Assembly (NCBI GenBank): GCA_029932445.1 | Contig: JAOZQB010000032.1 | Location: 1-18,877 of the forward strand | Source of the DNA: Bacteroidales bacterium | GTDB lineage: Bacteria > Bacteroidota > Bacteroidia > Bacteroidales > JAADGE01 | Direction of reading: 5' to 3' | Length of the DNA: 18,877 bases | Part shown: positions 5,926-13,912 of the stretch, piece after piece | How the letters are laid out: each line of letters starts with the position of its first letter | Position numbering within the stretch: position 1 is the stretch's first letter | Program-made: the position numbers and the translations under genes | The notes under the pieces: generated by a model | What the model was told of the DNA's origin: nothing | Seen by the model: the letters and a program-made list of their open reading frames with translations, nothing else | Databases searched by the model: none

Positions 5926-7338
5926 ATGAAAAAACTTGCAAGTATTGTATTTATTCTTTCTTTAAGTATCTATACTCAAGCAGAAATCTGTAAAATTTAC
6001 GGAAATGCCGGCACTTATACCGGAGAAACATTGAAACTATACACTTATTCTGATTATATTACATTAACAAAGAAAATGATTGCCGAAAGTCCGGTTGATG
6101 ATGAAGGTTATTTTACTTTTTCGGTCGAAACGAATGAAACTTTTGAAGCATTTATAGATTTGGATGTATTTGTAGGATATATCGTTATTGAACCCGGAAA
6201 AGAATTTGAAATTGTTCTGCCTAAAAAAACAATTCGGAGACATGAAGATATCATAAATCCGTATTTTAAACCTTTTGAGTTTTACATTCACATTCTTAAT
6301 AATGACCATACGGTAACAGCTGAAATGAAGAAATTTGATGATTTTTATAAAACCGGAACGGAAAAAGTATTAAAGAACCCGAAACATATTAATCCCGGTT
6401 TATTTGAAACTGAAATCAAAATCATTGATGACAGCACATCTTTCTGCGAGAATCCTTTTTTTTTGAATTATAAAAAATATAAACTTCTTGATTTGCGGGT
6501 TCAAACAATTTATAAAAACAATAAAGCTGTTATTCGTAAAAATTTCAGTAATGAAACGGTTTTATATAAAAACCCCGCTTATAACAAAATACTCAAAGAA
6601 GAACTCGGAACTGTTTTGTTTGAATCATACGGTGATACACTTTTTAAACTTTTAGCAACAAATGCCGGATGGAATATGATGAGTCGTACTTTATCAAATT
6701 ATGATTTATGCTACAATCAAGAATTCAGAGAATATTTTTTATTTATCAATCTTTATAATGAATTTTATAAAACTCCAATATATAAAAACAATATTATTGA
6801 CGTCCTGTATTCATCCGAAAAATACTTAAAAAGTGAGTTTACTTTAACTGCCGTTAATAATTTTCTTGATAATTCATCAACTTTAATTACCGGTAATTCA
6901 AGTTTGGATTTCAGATTACCCGACAACGAAACATACATGCACAATTTATCTGATTTCAGAGGAAAATTCGTGTATCTCGGTTTTTTTTCAACAGACAGTT
7001 ATCCTTGTAAAAAAGACATTCTTTTAATTAAAGCACTTGCCGAAAAAAAACCGGAATTCCTTAAAATTATTTTAATTTTTAAGGAAGCCGGTACGGCACG
7101 AATAAAAAGTTTTCTGAAAGACATTGACACAAAAAACATTACAATTCTACACAGTGACGACAACGGAAAAGTTATTGAAGATTATAATGTTCGTGCATAT
7201 CCGACTTATTTTCTGATTAACCCTAAGGGCAAATTAACTTTAATTTCGGCACCGGGTCCTTCAGAAGATTTTGAAGCTGCATATTTCAAGATAAAACAAG
7301 AATGGAAAATAAAGCAAGCTCGAAATAATAAGAATTAA
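5926..7338 (+). CDS. exported thioredoxin-fold (TlpA-like) protein with altered active site
   Basis: This 470-residue protein begins with a signal peptide (MKKLASIVFILSLSIYTQA). The N-terminal part (about 20-105) has the beta-rich DUF4369-like look common in Bacteroidota TlpA relatives. A helical middle follows (about 115-320), then a C-terminal thioredoxin fold (about 325-465): LSDFRGKFVYLGFFSTDSYPCKK, then AYPTYFLINPKGK with the cis-Pro at 426. In active homologues the strand ends in W-C-x-x-C; here the site reads D-S-Y-P-C, so the first Cys is Ser358 and only Cys361 remains. The fold is probably kept, but dithiol exchange is unlikely. Such proteins are periplasmic, often tethered to the envelope. 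It lies 32 bases after the GAF/PAS gene, so they may share a transcript. Its stop is 2 bases from that of the convergent SemiSWEET-like gene. A hairpin-forming sequence lies inside the gene at 7051-7091. Confidence 0.75.
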   Translation: MKKLASIVFILSLSIYTQAEICKIYGNAGTYTGETLKLYTYSDYITLTKKMIAESPVDDEGYFTFSVETNETFEAFIDLDVFVGYIVIEPGKEFEIVLPKKTIRRHEDIINPYFKPFEFYIHILNNDHTVTAEMKKFDDFYKTGTEKVLKNPKHINPGLFETEIKIIDDSTSFCENPFFLNYKKYKLLDLRVQTIYKNNKAVIRKNFSNETVLYKNPAYNKILKEELGTVLFESYGDTLFKLLATNAGWNMMSRTLSNYDLCYNQEFREYFLFINLYNEFYKTPIYKNNIIDVLYSSEKYLKSEFTLTAVNNFLDNSSTLITGNSSLDFRLPDNETYMHNLSDFRGKFVYLGFFSTDSYPCKKDILLIKALAEKKPEFLKIILIFKEAGTARIKSFLKDIDTKNITILHSDDNGKVIEDYNVRAYPTYFLINPKGKLTLISAPGPSEDFEAAYFKIKQEWKIKQARNNKN

Positions 7339-7340
7339 TT

Positions 7341-7595
7341 TTATTGTTTGTAAAGTAATTTTAAAATAAGCAATGAAGCCGTAAAAGAAATCTCAATCGA
7401 ACCGAAAATCATAATAGGCAAACTGTTAATACCAATTCCGTAAATTAAAAATGTAATTAAACCGGTTAACATTAAGCTGTTCCAAATTAAGGAAATATCT
7501 TTTACTGATTTTGTTTTCCAAGATTTAATAACTTGCGGTAATAAAGCAAAAGCAATTATTGCTCCGCCGATATGTCCGAAAATTTCAGGATTCAT
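7341..7595 (-). CDS. SemiSWEET-like PQ-loop transporter
   Basis: This 84-residue, very hydrophobic protein has three membrane segments (about 5-22, 38-55 and 59-80). The PQ motif at 20-21 lies in the segment ALLPQVIKSWKTKSVKDIS, which fits the PQ-loop/MtN3 half-transporter family. Bacterial SemiSWEETs are about 85-100 residues and work as homodimers that move sugars across the inner membrane by facilitated diffusion. The substrate cannot be told from sequence. The start at 7595 gives the usual short N-terminus. The gene ends 2 bases from the stop of the opposite-strand thioredoxin-fold gene with no visible terminator between them. It sits 78 bases downstream of the DUF6134-like gene on the same strand and could be read from that transcript. 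Confidence 0.85.
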   Translation of the reverse strand: MNPEIFGHIGGAIIAFALLPQVIKSWKTKSVKDISLIWNSLMLTGLITFLIYGIGINSLPIMIFGSIEISFTASLLILKLLYKQ

Positions 7596-7673
7596 TTTTT
7601 AAAATAGTATTATAAATTCCTATGTCTGCCAATCCTAAATTTTTATTTCGTTTTCTGTGTATGCTCATAACAT

Positions 7674-8264
7674 TTAGATTTTGACAATTTTAAAACTTAA
7701 TAATGCATCATTAATCTCTGCTTTTTTTAATATTCCGGTTTCGTAATAATATTTATTTGATTTTCCGGTTTTAGGATTAATTATTTGATAAATATTGGGT
7801 TCTGTTTGTTTTATTGATTTTTTTAACCCATCAGTTTCGGAATATATTTCATTATAATTTACAGGTTCTTTTATGTATAATAATGAGCCTGAATACAAAA
7901 TTTCTTTGTCAAATTCGTATTTATGTCCGTTTATGGTAATTAAATATTTTTTTTTGTCTTTTAAAGTATTACTTTTTGAATGCAGATTACCGTTTATATA
8001 ACTGACAACAGAACTGTTAAGCAATTGTTCTTTTTGAAAAACACTTTGAATTGTATATAAAAAGTCAATCTTTGATATCACTTTTATTTTGACTTCACTT
8101 CTTATAAATACTTTCAAAATGTCAGAATCTTCATTAACATAAGTTACTGTTAAAAATCCGTGTTTAACATTTTTATAGAAAACATCATAATTATATGTTT
8201 GTGAGAATCCGTTAAATGTAACAGTTAAAAGTAAAATTGCAGTTATTTTCTTTATTATGTTCAT
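7674..8264 (-). CDS. exported protein of unknown function, DUF6134-like
   Basis: This is a 196-residue protein with an N-terminal signal peptide (about 1-22, ending NGFSQ). The mature part is rich in short beta strands, starting YNYDVFYKNVKHGFLTVTY, and looks like the Bacteroidota-restricted DUF6134 family, in which a Y-D-V-x-x-N-G-K-x-x-G-x-L-T-V opening is followed by an all-beta body. That assignment is from memory and could be wrong. No catalytic motif, cysteine or membrane helix is visible in the mature part. It begins 17 bases after the stop of the outer-membrane barrel gene on the same strand, so the two are probably co-transcribed and may both act in the envelope. Confidence 0.65.
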   Translation of the reverse strand: MNIIKKITAILLLTVTFNGFSQTYNYDVFYKNVKHGFLTVTYVNEDSDILKVFIRSEVKIKVISKIDFLYTIQSVFQKEQLLNSSVVSYINGNLHSKSNTLKDKKKYLITINGHKYEFDKEILYSGSLLYIKEPVNYNEIYSETDGLKKSIKQTEPNIYQIINPKTGKSNKYYYETGILKKAEINDALLSFKIVKI

Positions 8265-8281
8265 AGAGTGTGCTGTTAATT

Positions 8282-9121
8282 TTATTTGTCTTCAGAAGTT
8301 TTTTCTTTTTTCTTAACCATTGTATAACCCAAACCGAACTGAAAATAATACCCTAAAATATTATGACTGATATAGGCAACATCAGCAGTAATGTTTTTAT
8401 AATTATAGCCCAATCCGAAACTGTATTTTACGGGATTTAAAGCAACACCTCCGCGTAAATATAAACCTGCAATCATATTATATTCGGTTCCTGCTCGAAA
8501 AACAATCGGTTTATCAATATCTTTTTCTGTCTCTGCCGTTACAAGAACTTTTTCGGAGAAATTATATCCTGCTCCGACTCTTAAAACAGAACTGATATAG
8601 TCTTCAGTACCGTTTAGTTTTGCACGCCACGGATTAAAAACATGGGCACCGATGTACAGATTTTTAATCGGTTCGGAAATAAATCCGATTTCACCCACTG
8701 CAGCACCGCTGTTTCCGTAACTTAATTGAGTCAACCGTAAATAATCAATCTGAATTCCGGCTGTTATGCGTTTCCCCAATCGTTTAGCATAAGCAAAACC
8801 GAATTTACTGAAATTTGAAGCAGGATTTCCCGAATATGAATAATTTAATCCGGCACTTCCGTATTTATCCGCAGGCAGAGCAACGGCAAAAGACGTTTCT
8901 CTTAAATCCGGCATATTAAACATGTTTGAATAAAACAAACCTGCAGAAAAACCTTCTAAATCGGCTAAACCGGCTTGGTTGTGATAACTTGACCATATGT
9001 CGGAAATAACAACTCCCGATCCGGACATTCCGCTTTGCCTGGCACCGCTATCAAATTGATACTGAGCAAATAAAAAATGATTTAATAAAAGGATTGATAA
9101 AAATAAAAATATACGCTTCAT
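8282..9121 (-). CDS. outer-membrane beta-barrel protein, PorV/PorQ-like
   Basis: This is a 279-residue protein from the ATG at 9121. A start 12 codons upstream (9157) is possible, but the chosen one begins directly with a signal peptide (MKRIFLFLSILLLNHFLFA). The mature N-terminus, GARQSGMSGSGVVISD, followed by WSSYHNQAGLADLEG, is the hallmark of PorV/PorQ and UPF0164/FadL-like barrels (usually G-A-R-x-x-G-M-G-x-A followed by N-P-A-G-L-A). The rest is alternating amphipathic strands rich in Tyr, Gly and Phe, ending FQFGLGYTMVKKKEK. Unlike FadL proper it is short, so it more likely resembles PorQ-type proteins linked to type IX secretion; a direct role in secretion is not shown. A TTTCTTTG sequence upstream on this strand (9151-9144) may serve as a degenerate -7 box. 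Confidence 0.75.
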   Translation of the reverse strand: MKRIFLFLSILLLNHFLFAQYQFDSGARQSGMSGSGVVISDIWSSYHNQAGLADLEGFSAGLFYSNMFNMPDLRETSFAVALPADKYGSAGLNYSYSGNPASNFSKFGFAYAKRLGKRITAGIQIDYLRLTQLSYGNSGAAVGEIGFISEPIKNLYIGAHVFNPWRAKLNGTEDYISSVLRVGAGYNFSEKVLVTAETEKDIDKPIVFRAGTEYNMIAGLYLRGGVALNPVKYSFGLGYNYKNITADVAYISHNILGYYFQFGLGYTMVKKKEKTSEDK

Positions 9122-9250
9122 CACAATGGAATTTAATATTATTACAAAGAAAAACAATTTACAGAGATGTTACTAATATTAATTAAAATAATTTCTCATG
9201 AAGAATATGAAAGAAACCTGTTTTTTAAGATTTTTGTGTTTATTTTTTAT

Positions 9251-9258
9251 TAAATTTG
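9251..9258 (+). promoter_or_regulatory. candidate Bacteroidota -7 box (TAAATTTG) for the hpt-adk gene
   Basis: TAAATTTG is an exact TAnnTTTG match, 27 bases before the ATG at 9286. A TTTTTG at 9231-9236 lies upstream but closer than the usual ~19-base spacing. Confidence 0.4.
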
Positions 9259-9285
9259 TAACTTTTCAGAAAAATCCTCAACATT

Positions 9286-10419
9286 ATGACGATTAAATTA
9301 CTTGATAAGGAATTTGAATTAACCATTCCGACCAAAAAAATTCAGGATGCCATTCAAAACATTGCCGATGAAATAAATGCACAACTACTTCATAAAGATG
9401 TTGTTTTTATTGCAATTCTAAACGGAGCTTTTATGTTTGCAGCCGATTTATTTAAACGGATAGAATTTGACGCACAAATTTCATTTATTAAATTTGCTTC
9501 CTACGAAGGAACGGAATCTACCGGGAATGTTAAAAAACTAATCGGTTTAAACGAAGATTTAACCGGCAAAACCGTTGTTGTTTTAGAAGATATCGTTGAT
9601 TCGGGAATAACGATGGAAAAAATTGTTGATCAAGTGAAAGCTTTGAATCCGGCAGAAATAAGAATTGCAACATTATTGTTAAAACCGGATGCTTTCATGA
9701 AAAATTACATGATTGATTATATCGGCATGGAAATTCCGAATGATTTTATTGTAGGATACGGCTTGGATTATAACGGTTACGGAAGAAATTTAACAGCTAT
9801 ATACACACACGGTAAAATTCCGAGTAAAGCCATCTCAAATGTTAAATATTTCTTACTTTTCGGACCTCCCGGAGCCGGTAAAGGAACACAATCTAAAAAA
9901 ATTATTGAAAAATATAATTTGGTTCACTTATCTACGGGTGACATTCTGAGAAAAGAATTAGAAACAAATTCAAAACTCGGTCAATTAGCCAAAAATTACA
10001 TGAATAAAGGGGGACTGGTTCCTGACGACATCATTTTAGGTATGGTCGCAAAAGAACTCGATGCCAATAAAGGAACAAAAGGGGTTGTTTTAGACGGTTT
10101 CCCGAGAACAGTTGACCAAGCAAAAGGTTTGGAAAAAATACTGAAAGACAGAAATTATGAAGTTTCGGCAATGTTTGCACTTAATGTCAGAAAAAATGAA
10201 CTTATAAAACGATTGTTAGACAGAGCAAAACAAGGAAACAGAATTGATGACACTCCCGAAATTATTGAAGAACGTATAAAAACATACATTGATCAAACGG
10301 CTCCTGTTGGTGAATATTTTCGTAAGAAAGGAAAACTCTATGAAATTATGGGAGAAGGTAAAATTGAGGATATTTCTGCTGATATTTCTGAAGTTATTGA
10401 TAAACTGATGCAATCTTAA
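9286..10419 (+). CDS. adk: hypoxanthine phosphoribosyltransferase - adenylate kinase fusion
   Basis: One continuous 377-residue frame encodes two complete purine enzymes. Residues 1-175 are a type I phosphoribosyltransferase of the hypoxanthine class: the PRPP loop VVVLEDIVDSGITM (97-110), purine-binding LLLKPDA (130-136) and FIVGYGLDYNGYGRN (154-168). It would convert hypoxanthine or guanine plus PRPP to IMP or GMP. After a linker of about ten residues (THGKIPSKAI), residues 187-377 are adenylate kinase: P-loop FGPPGAGKGT (192-201), STGDILR (216-222), DGFPRT (270-275) and a short LID (RAKQGNRIDD, 313-322) without zinc cysteines. It would interconvert ATP + AMP and 2 ADP. Each half has normal domain length, and the key motifs of both are present, so both are probably active. 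The enzymes are cytoplasmic. The gene has its own promoter box and terminator. Conventional symbols would be hpt and adk. Confidence 0.93.
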   Translation: MTIKLLDKEFELTIPTKKIQDAIQNIADEINAQLLHKDVVFIAILNGAFMFAADLFKRIEFDAQISFIKFASYEGTESTGNVKKLIGLNEDLTGKTVVVLEDIVDSGITMEKIVDQVKALNPAEIRIATLLLKPDAFMKNYMIDYIGMEIPNDFIVGYGLDYNGYGRNLTAIYTHGKIPSKAISNVKYFLLFGPPGAGKGTQSKKIIEKYNLVHLSTGDILRKELETNSKLGQLAKNYMNKGGLVPDDIILGMVAKELDANKGTKGVVLDGFPRTVDQAKGLEKILKDRNYEVSAMFALNVRKNELIKRLLDRAKQGNRIDDTPEIIEERIKTYIDQTAPVGEYFRKKGKLYEIMGEGKIEDISADISEVIDKLMQS

Positions 10420-10438
10420 AAATATTCCCGATAATTTA

Positions 10439-10450
10439 AACCCGTATTAT
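10439..10450. repeat. isolated AACCCGTATTAT word shared with the 3374-3603 element end
   Basis: AACCCGTATTAT is identical to the reverse complement of 3589-3600, the right end of the inverted-repeat element. It sits between the hpt-adk stop and its terminator. The match stops after 12 bases, so it may be chance or the remnant of an element end. Confidence 0.3.
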
Positions 10451-10458
10451 AAAAAACA

Positions 10459-10492
10459 AAAAAACCCGAAGATTAAAATCTTCGGGTTTTTT
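10459..10492. terminator. bidirectional intrinsic terminator between convergent genes
   Basis: A perfect 16-bp stem (10459-10474 with 10477-10492) is built around CCCGAAGATT / AATCTTCGGG with A-runs on the left and T-runs on the right. The A/T tracts give a U-tract in either direction, so it can end both the rightward hpt-adk transcript and the leftward redox operon. Confidence 0.9.
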
Positions 10493-10507
10493 ATTTTGCT
10501 GAAAATT

Positions 10508-11500
10508 TTAATTAACCTCTCTGTCACTAAAATATTTCATAAATTGAACACGTTCAAATTCAGCCGGATTTTTAAGATTTTTTTGGCTTAATTTCCCTTT
10601 AAATTGATCAATATTCAAATAATTATTTTCGGACATCCAGCTTTCCAATTCACTTAACATTTTATTCATCTGTCCTACACCGTTAATGTACACCGTTGAT
10701 GCAACTTGAACTGCTGACGCTCCGGCTAATAACAATTTAATCATTGCTTTTGCATCATGAATTCCTGTTGAAGCAGCTAATGAGCATTTTACATGATCGG
10801 ATGTTAAAGCTGTCCATCGTAAAGGCAAAGTATAATCTTCAGGTTTACTAAACACATTTGAAGAAACAATTTCCATTTTATTAATGTCAATATCAGGACT
10901 GTATGAACGATTAAAAAGAACCAAACCGGAAATTCCGGTTTCTGATAATCGTTGAATCATATTACCCAAATTGGAAAAATAATGACTCATTTTAACAGCA
11001 ACAGGAATTTTAACTGTATTTAAAACTTTTTTAATAACATTAAAATAAGTCTCTTCAATTTCTTGTCCTGTTTTCTTAGTATCTGAAGGCATTAAAAATA
11101 TATTCAATTCGAGTGCATCAGCACCGGCTTCTTCAATTTTTTTTGCAAAATCAGTCCATTCATGTGCCGAAACACAATTTACACTTGCAATAACAGGAAT
11201 AGAAACAGATGTTTTAACATCTTTTATCAAATCAACATATTTATTTACACTGTCATCTTTCAATTCATAATCGAAATAATCTAAAAATTCAATATTACTT
11301 TGAAATTCATCATCCGAATCCATGTGTCGGTTAAATTCGTTCAAAATTTCTTCTTCAAAAATTGATTTCAAAACAACGGCACCAACTCCGTTTTCTTCTA
11401 ATTCTTTAATATAATGAACCATACTTGTATGCCCTGAACTTGCGGCAATTATCGGATTTTTTAATGTTAAACCGAGGTATCTTGTTGTTAAATCAGTCAT
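10508..11500 (-). CDS. dihydroorotate dehydrogenase-like FMN protein (TIM barrel)
   Basis: This 330-residue protein has the overall pattern of class 1 dihydroorotate dehydrogenases. TTRYLGLTLKNPIIAASSG is at the N-terminus, Lys45 lies in VVLKSIFEEE, a VKMSHYF strand carries Lys170, and the C-terminal FMN-phosphate region reads STGIHDAKAMIKLLLAGASAVQVAST. However, the substrate/catalytic loop that reads L-N-x-S-C-P-N in genuine class 1 enzymes is LNIFLMPSD (132-140) here: the catalytic-base Cys and the following Asn are absent. It is therefore probably not a pyrimidine-synthesis enzyme but a relative that Bacteroidota genomes commonly annotate as DHOD-like. It starts 6 bases after the NfnB/SudA-like gene and closes the three-gene redox operon, suggesting it receives or donates electrons through that flavoprotein pair. 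Its true substrate is unknown. Confidence 0.85.
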   Translation of the reverse strand: MTDLTTRYLGLTLKNPIIAASSGHTSMVHYIKELEENGVGAVVLKSIFEEEILNEFNRHMDSDDEFQSNIEFLDYFDYELKDDSVNKYVDLIKDVKTSVSIPVIASVNCVSAHEWTDFAKKIEEAGADALELNIFLMPSDTKKTGQEIEETYFNVIKKVLNTVKIPVAVKMSHYFSNLGNMIQRLSETGISGLVLFNRSYSPDIDINKMEIVSSNVFSKPEDYTLPLRWTALTSDHVKCSLAASTGIHDAKAMIKLLLAGASAVQVASTVYINGVGQMNKMLSELESWMSENNYLNIDQFKGKLSQKNLKNPAEFERVQFMKYFSDREVN

Positions 11501-11506
11501 GGTTTA

Positions 11507-12988
11507 TTAATTTTTAATTTTTTCTTTAATGTATTTATCCATTGCTTCTGCAGCTTTTCTGCCGTCACCCATTGCAAGAATAACGGTTGCTCCTCCTCTT
11601 ACAATATCACCGCCGGCAAAAATATCCTCAACGGACGATTGCAAATCATCATTTACGACAATGGTTCCCCATTTTGTCGTCTCTAATCCGGCAACAGTTG
11701 CAGGTATTAAGGGGTTTGGAGAAACACCCACGGCAACAACGACTTCGTCAACTTCGATTTCGTATTCTGACCCTTCAATCGGAATCGGACGTCTTCTGCC
11801 GGATGCATCCGGTTCTCCTAATTCCATTTTTTGTAAAACAACTTTTTGAACTCTTCCTTTATCATCTGCAATATATTCAACAGGATTATTTAAATTTAAG
11901 AATTCTATTTCTTCATCGATTGCATGATGAACTTCTTCCAAACGAGCAGGCATTTCTTCTCTCGAACGTCTGTATATAATCATGGCACGTTCTGCTCCGA
12001 GACGTTTTGCTGTTCTGACGGAATCCATTGCAGTATTTCCGCCGCCTACAACTGCTACATTTTTACCGATAATAACCGGTGTGTCATAATCATCTTTGGC
12101 TGCACCCATTAAGTTTACACGAGTTAAATATTCATTAGATGAAAAAATACCGATTGAATTTTCACCGGGAATATTCATAAATCTCGGTAAACCGGCACCG
12201 CTTCCGACAAAGAAAGCTTTAAAACCTTTGGCTCTTAAATCATCAATGGTTGCTGTTTTTCCTACAACAAAATTTTTAACGAATTTAACACCCATTTTTT
12301 CCAAATTATCAATTTCAAAATCGACAACGGAATTCGGTAAACGAAATTCGGGAATACCGTATTTTAATACTCCGCCAATTTCATGCAAAGCTTCAAAAAC
12401 CGTAACGTCATAACCCATTTTTACCATATCTGCTGACCAAGCTAAAGAAGCCGGTCCCGAACCGATTGAGGCAACTTTTATTCCGTTGGGTTCTGCAACT
12501 TCCGGAATAGCCGTTTTCCCGCTGTTGCGTTCATAATCAGCAGCAAATCTTTCCAGAAAACCGATTGCAACAGCCGGTTGATTTAATTTTATTGTGTAAA
12601 AACATTGTGCTTCACACTGTTTTTCTTGAGGACACACTCTTCCGCAAACAGCAGGTAAAGTATTCGTATCTTTTAAAACAGTTGCTGCTCCCAGGAAATC
12701 ACCGATTTCAATTTTTTTAATAAACTTAGGAATATAAATATTTACAGGGCATCCTTTTACACAAGTCGGATCCGGACAATCAATACATCGTTGTGCTTCT
12801 TTTAAAGCAATTTTTTCTGTTAAACCTAAGTTTACTTCCAAACTGTTTTTATTTCTGACAGTCGGTTCTTGTTCAGGCATTTTTGTACGCTCCTTAGAAG
12901 TTCTTTCTTTAACTTTTACGGATTTTCTGATATCTGCTCGCCATTCCTGAGCTCTTTCACTTTTATAATAATCTGTTATATTTTCCAT
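11507..12988 (-). CDS. nfnB: NfnB/SudA-like large subunit (GltD-type NADPH oxidoreductase)
   Basis: This 493-residue protein has an N-terminal ferredoxin-like region with two four-cysteine clusters. The first is CIDCPDPTCVKGC (Cys68, 71, 76, 80); the second is CGRVCPQEKQCEAQC (Cys115, 119, 125, 129). GFLERF follows with Glu146, the position recalled as a cluster ligand in Nfn large subunits. A GltD-type FAD domain begins at SIGSGPASLAW (175-184) and a nucleotide-binding domain at VVGGGNTAMDS (313-323); the FAD end is IFAGGDIVRGGATVILAMGDG. Together with the small subunit encoded 32 bases upstream, it fits NADH-dependent ferredoxin:NADP+ oxidoreductase (NfnAB, originally sulfide dehydrogenase SudAB), which bifurcates electrons between NADH/ferredoxin and NADP(H). 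Databases often label such genes glutamate synthase small subunit or gltA, but no glutamate synthase large subunit is nearby. Confidence 0.88.
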   Translation of the reverse strand: MENITDYYKSERAQEWRADIRKSVKVKERTSKERTKMPEQEPTVRNKNSLEVNLGLTEKIALKEAQRCIDCPDPTCVKGCPVNIYIPKFIKKIEIGDFLGAATVLKDTNTLPAVCGRVCPQEKQCEAQCFYTIKLNQPAVAIGFLERFAADYERNSGKTAIPEVAEPNGIKVASIGSGPASLAWSADMVKMGYDVTVFEALHEIGGVLKYGIPEFRLPNSVVDFEIDNLEKMGVKFVKNFVVGKTATIDDLRAKGFKAFFVGSGAGLPRFMNIPGENSIGIFSSNEYLTRVNLMGAAKDDYDTPVIIGKNVAVVGGGNTAMDSVRTAKRLGAERAMIIYRRSREEMPARLEEVHHAIDEEIEFLNLNNPVEYIADDKGRVQKVVLQKMELGEPDASGRRRPIPIEGSEYEIEVDEVVVAVGVSPNPLIPATVAGLETTKWGTIVVNDDLQSSVEDIFAGGDIVRGGATVILAMGDGRKAAEAMDKYIKEKIKN

Positions 12989-13020
12989 TTTGTTATTTTT
13001 CCGATATTAATTTTTGAGAA

Positions 13021-13842
13021 TTAATTGTTCATATAAGCTTCAAATGCACGAACTTCTTCATTTTTATAGGCACCTAAACGCATTAACATTTCGTCAAAAT
13101 CCACTTGGTGAGCATCAAATTCAGGTCCGTCAACACATACAAATTTTGTTTTGCCGCCGACACTTATTCTGCATGCTCCGCACATTCCCGTTCCGTCAAC
13201 CATTATTGTATTTAAACTGGCTTCCGTAGGAATATTGTATTTTTTCGTTGTTAAGGCAGCAAATTTCATCATAATTGCAGGACCGATAACAATTGATTTA
13301 TCAACTTTCTCACGGTTAATAATATCTTCCATTCCTTTTGTAACCAATCCTTTAGTACCGTATGAACCGTCATCAGTCATGATAACAACCTCATCTGAAA
13401 ATTGACGTACTTGATCTTCTAAAATAATTAACTCTTTATTTCTTGCAGCCAAAACGGTAATTACTTTATTTCCGGCTTTTTTCAAAGCTTCAATAATCGG
13501 TAGCATCGGAGCTGTTCCGACACCGCCGCATGCAGCAAGTACAGTGCCGAATTTTTCGATATGAGTAGCTTTTCCCAAAGGCCCGACTAAATCCGTAATT
13601 TCATCGCCCACATTTAATGACGTTAATTTATGAGATGTTACGCCCACTCTTTGTATAACTAAATCAATCGTTCCTTTATCAGGATTTGACCCTGCAATAG
13701 TTAACGGAATACGTTCACCTTTATCACCTATCTTTATAATCACAAAGTGTCCGGCTTTTCGGCTTACGGCAACGTCGGGTGCTTCTACAACCAACTTAAA
13801 TACATTTTCCGAGAATTGCTCTTTTTCAACAATCTTATTCAT
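13021..13842 (-). CDS. nfnA: NfnA/SudB-like small subunit (ferredoxin-NADP+ reductase fold, [2Fe-2S])
   Basis: This 273-residue protein has the ferredoxin reductase layout shared by PyrK, SudB and NfnA. A flavin-binding barrel comes first (KAGHFVIIKIG, then RIPLTIAGSN, 45-53). An NAD-binding domain opens at AACGGVGTAPMLPII (103-117). A C-terminal [2Fe-2S] site follows: Asp216, Cys221, Cys224 and Cys236 in VDGTGMCGACR...FVCVDGPEFD. Asp in place of the first Cys matches the three-Cys/one-Asp ligation reported for NfnA and separates it from PyrK proper, where four Cys are usual. It would bind NAD(H) and pass electrons to the large subunit encoded just downstream. It is the first gene of the operon, with a candidate -7 box about 70 bases upstream. 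Confidence 0.88.
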   Translation of the reverse strand: MNKIVEKEQFSENVFKLVVEAPDVAVSRKAGHFVIIKIGDKGERIPLTIAGSNPDKGTIDLVIQRVGVTSHKLTSLNVGDEITDLVGPLGKATHIEKFGTVLAACGGVGTAPMLPIIEALKKAGNKVITVLAARNKELIILEDQVRQFSDEVVIMTDDGSYGTKGLVTKGMEDIINREKVDKSIVIGPAIMMKFAALTTKKYNIPTEASLNTIMVDGTGMCGACRISVGGKTKFVCVDGPEFDAHQVDFDEMLMRLGAYKNEEVRAFEAYMNN

Positions 13843-13912
13843 TATCGTATCTTTTTATATTAAAAATTAACTGGTATTTTATAATAAAATTTTTTCTGAA
13901 AAAATAATTGCA

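Noticed and set aside
6456..6464. Run of nine T inside the thioredoxin-fold gene as a possible frameshift or phase-variation site
   Set aside because: The frame is intact through the run and similar A/T runs are common in this AT-rich sequence; no evidence of slippage.
11529..12413. Several open frames of 60-130 codons on the plus strand opposite the NfnB-like gene
   Set aside because: They lie antisense to a well-supported conserved gene and have low-complexity or unnatural composition; shadow frames.
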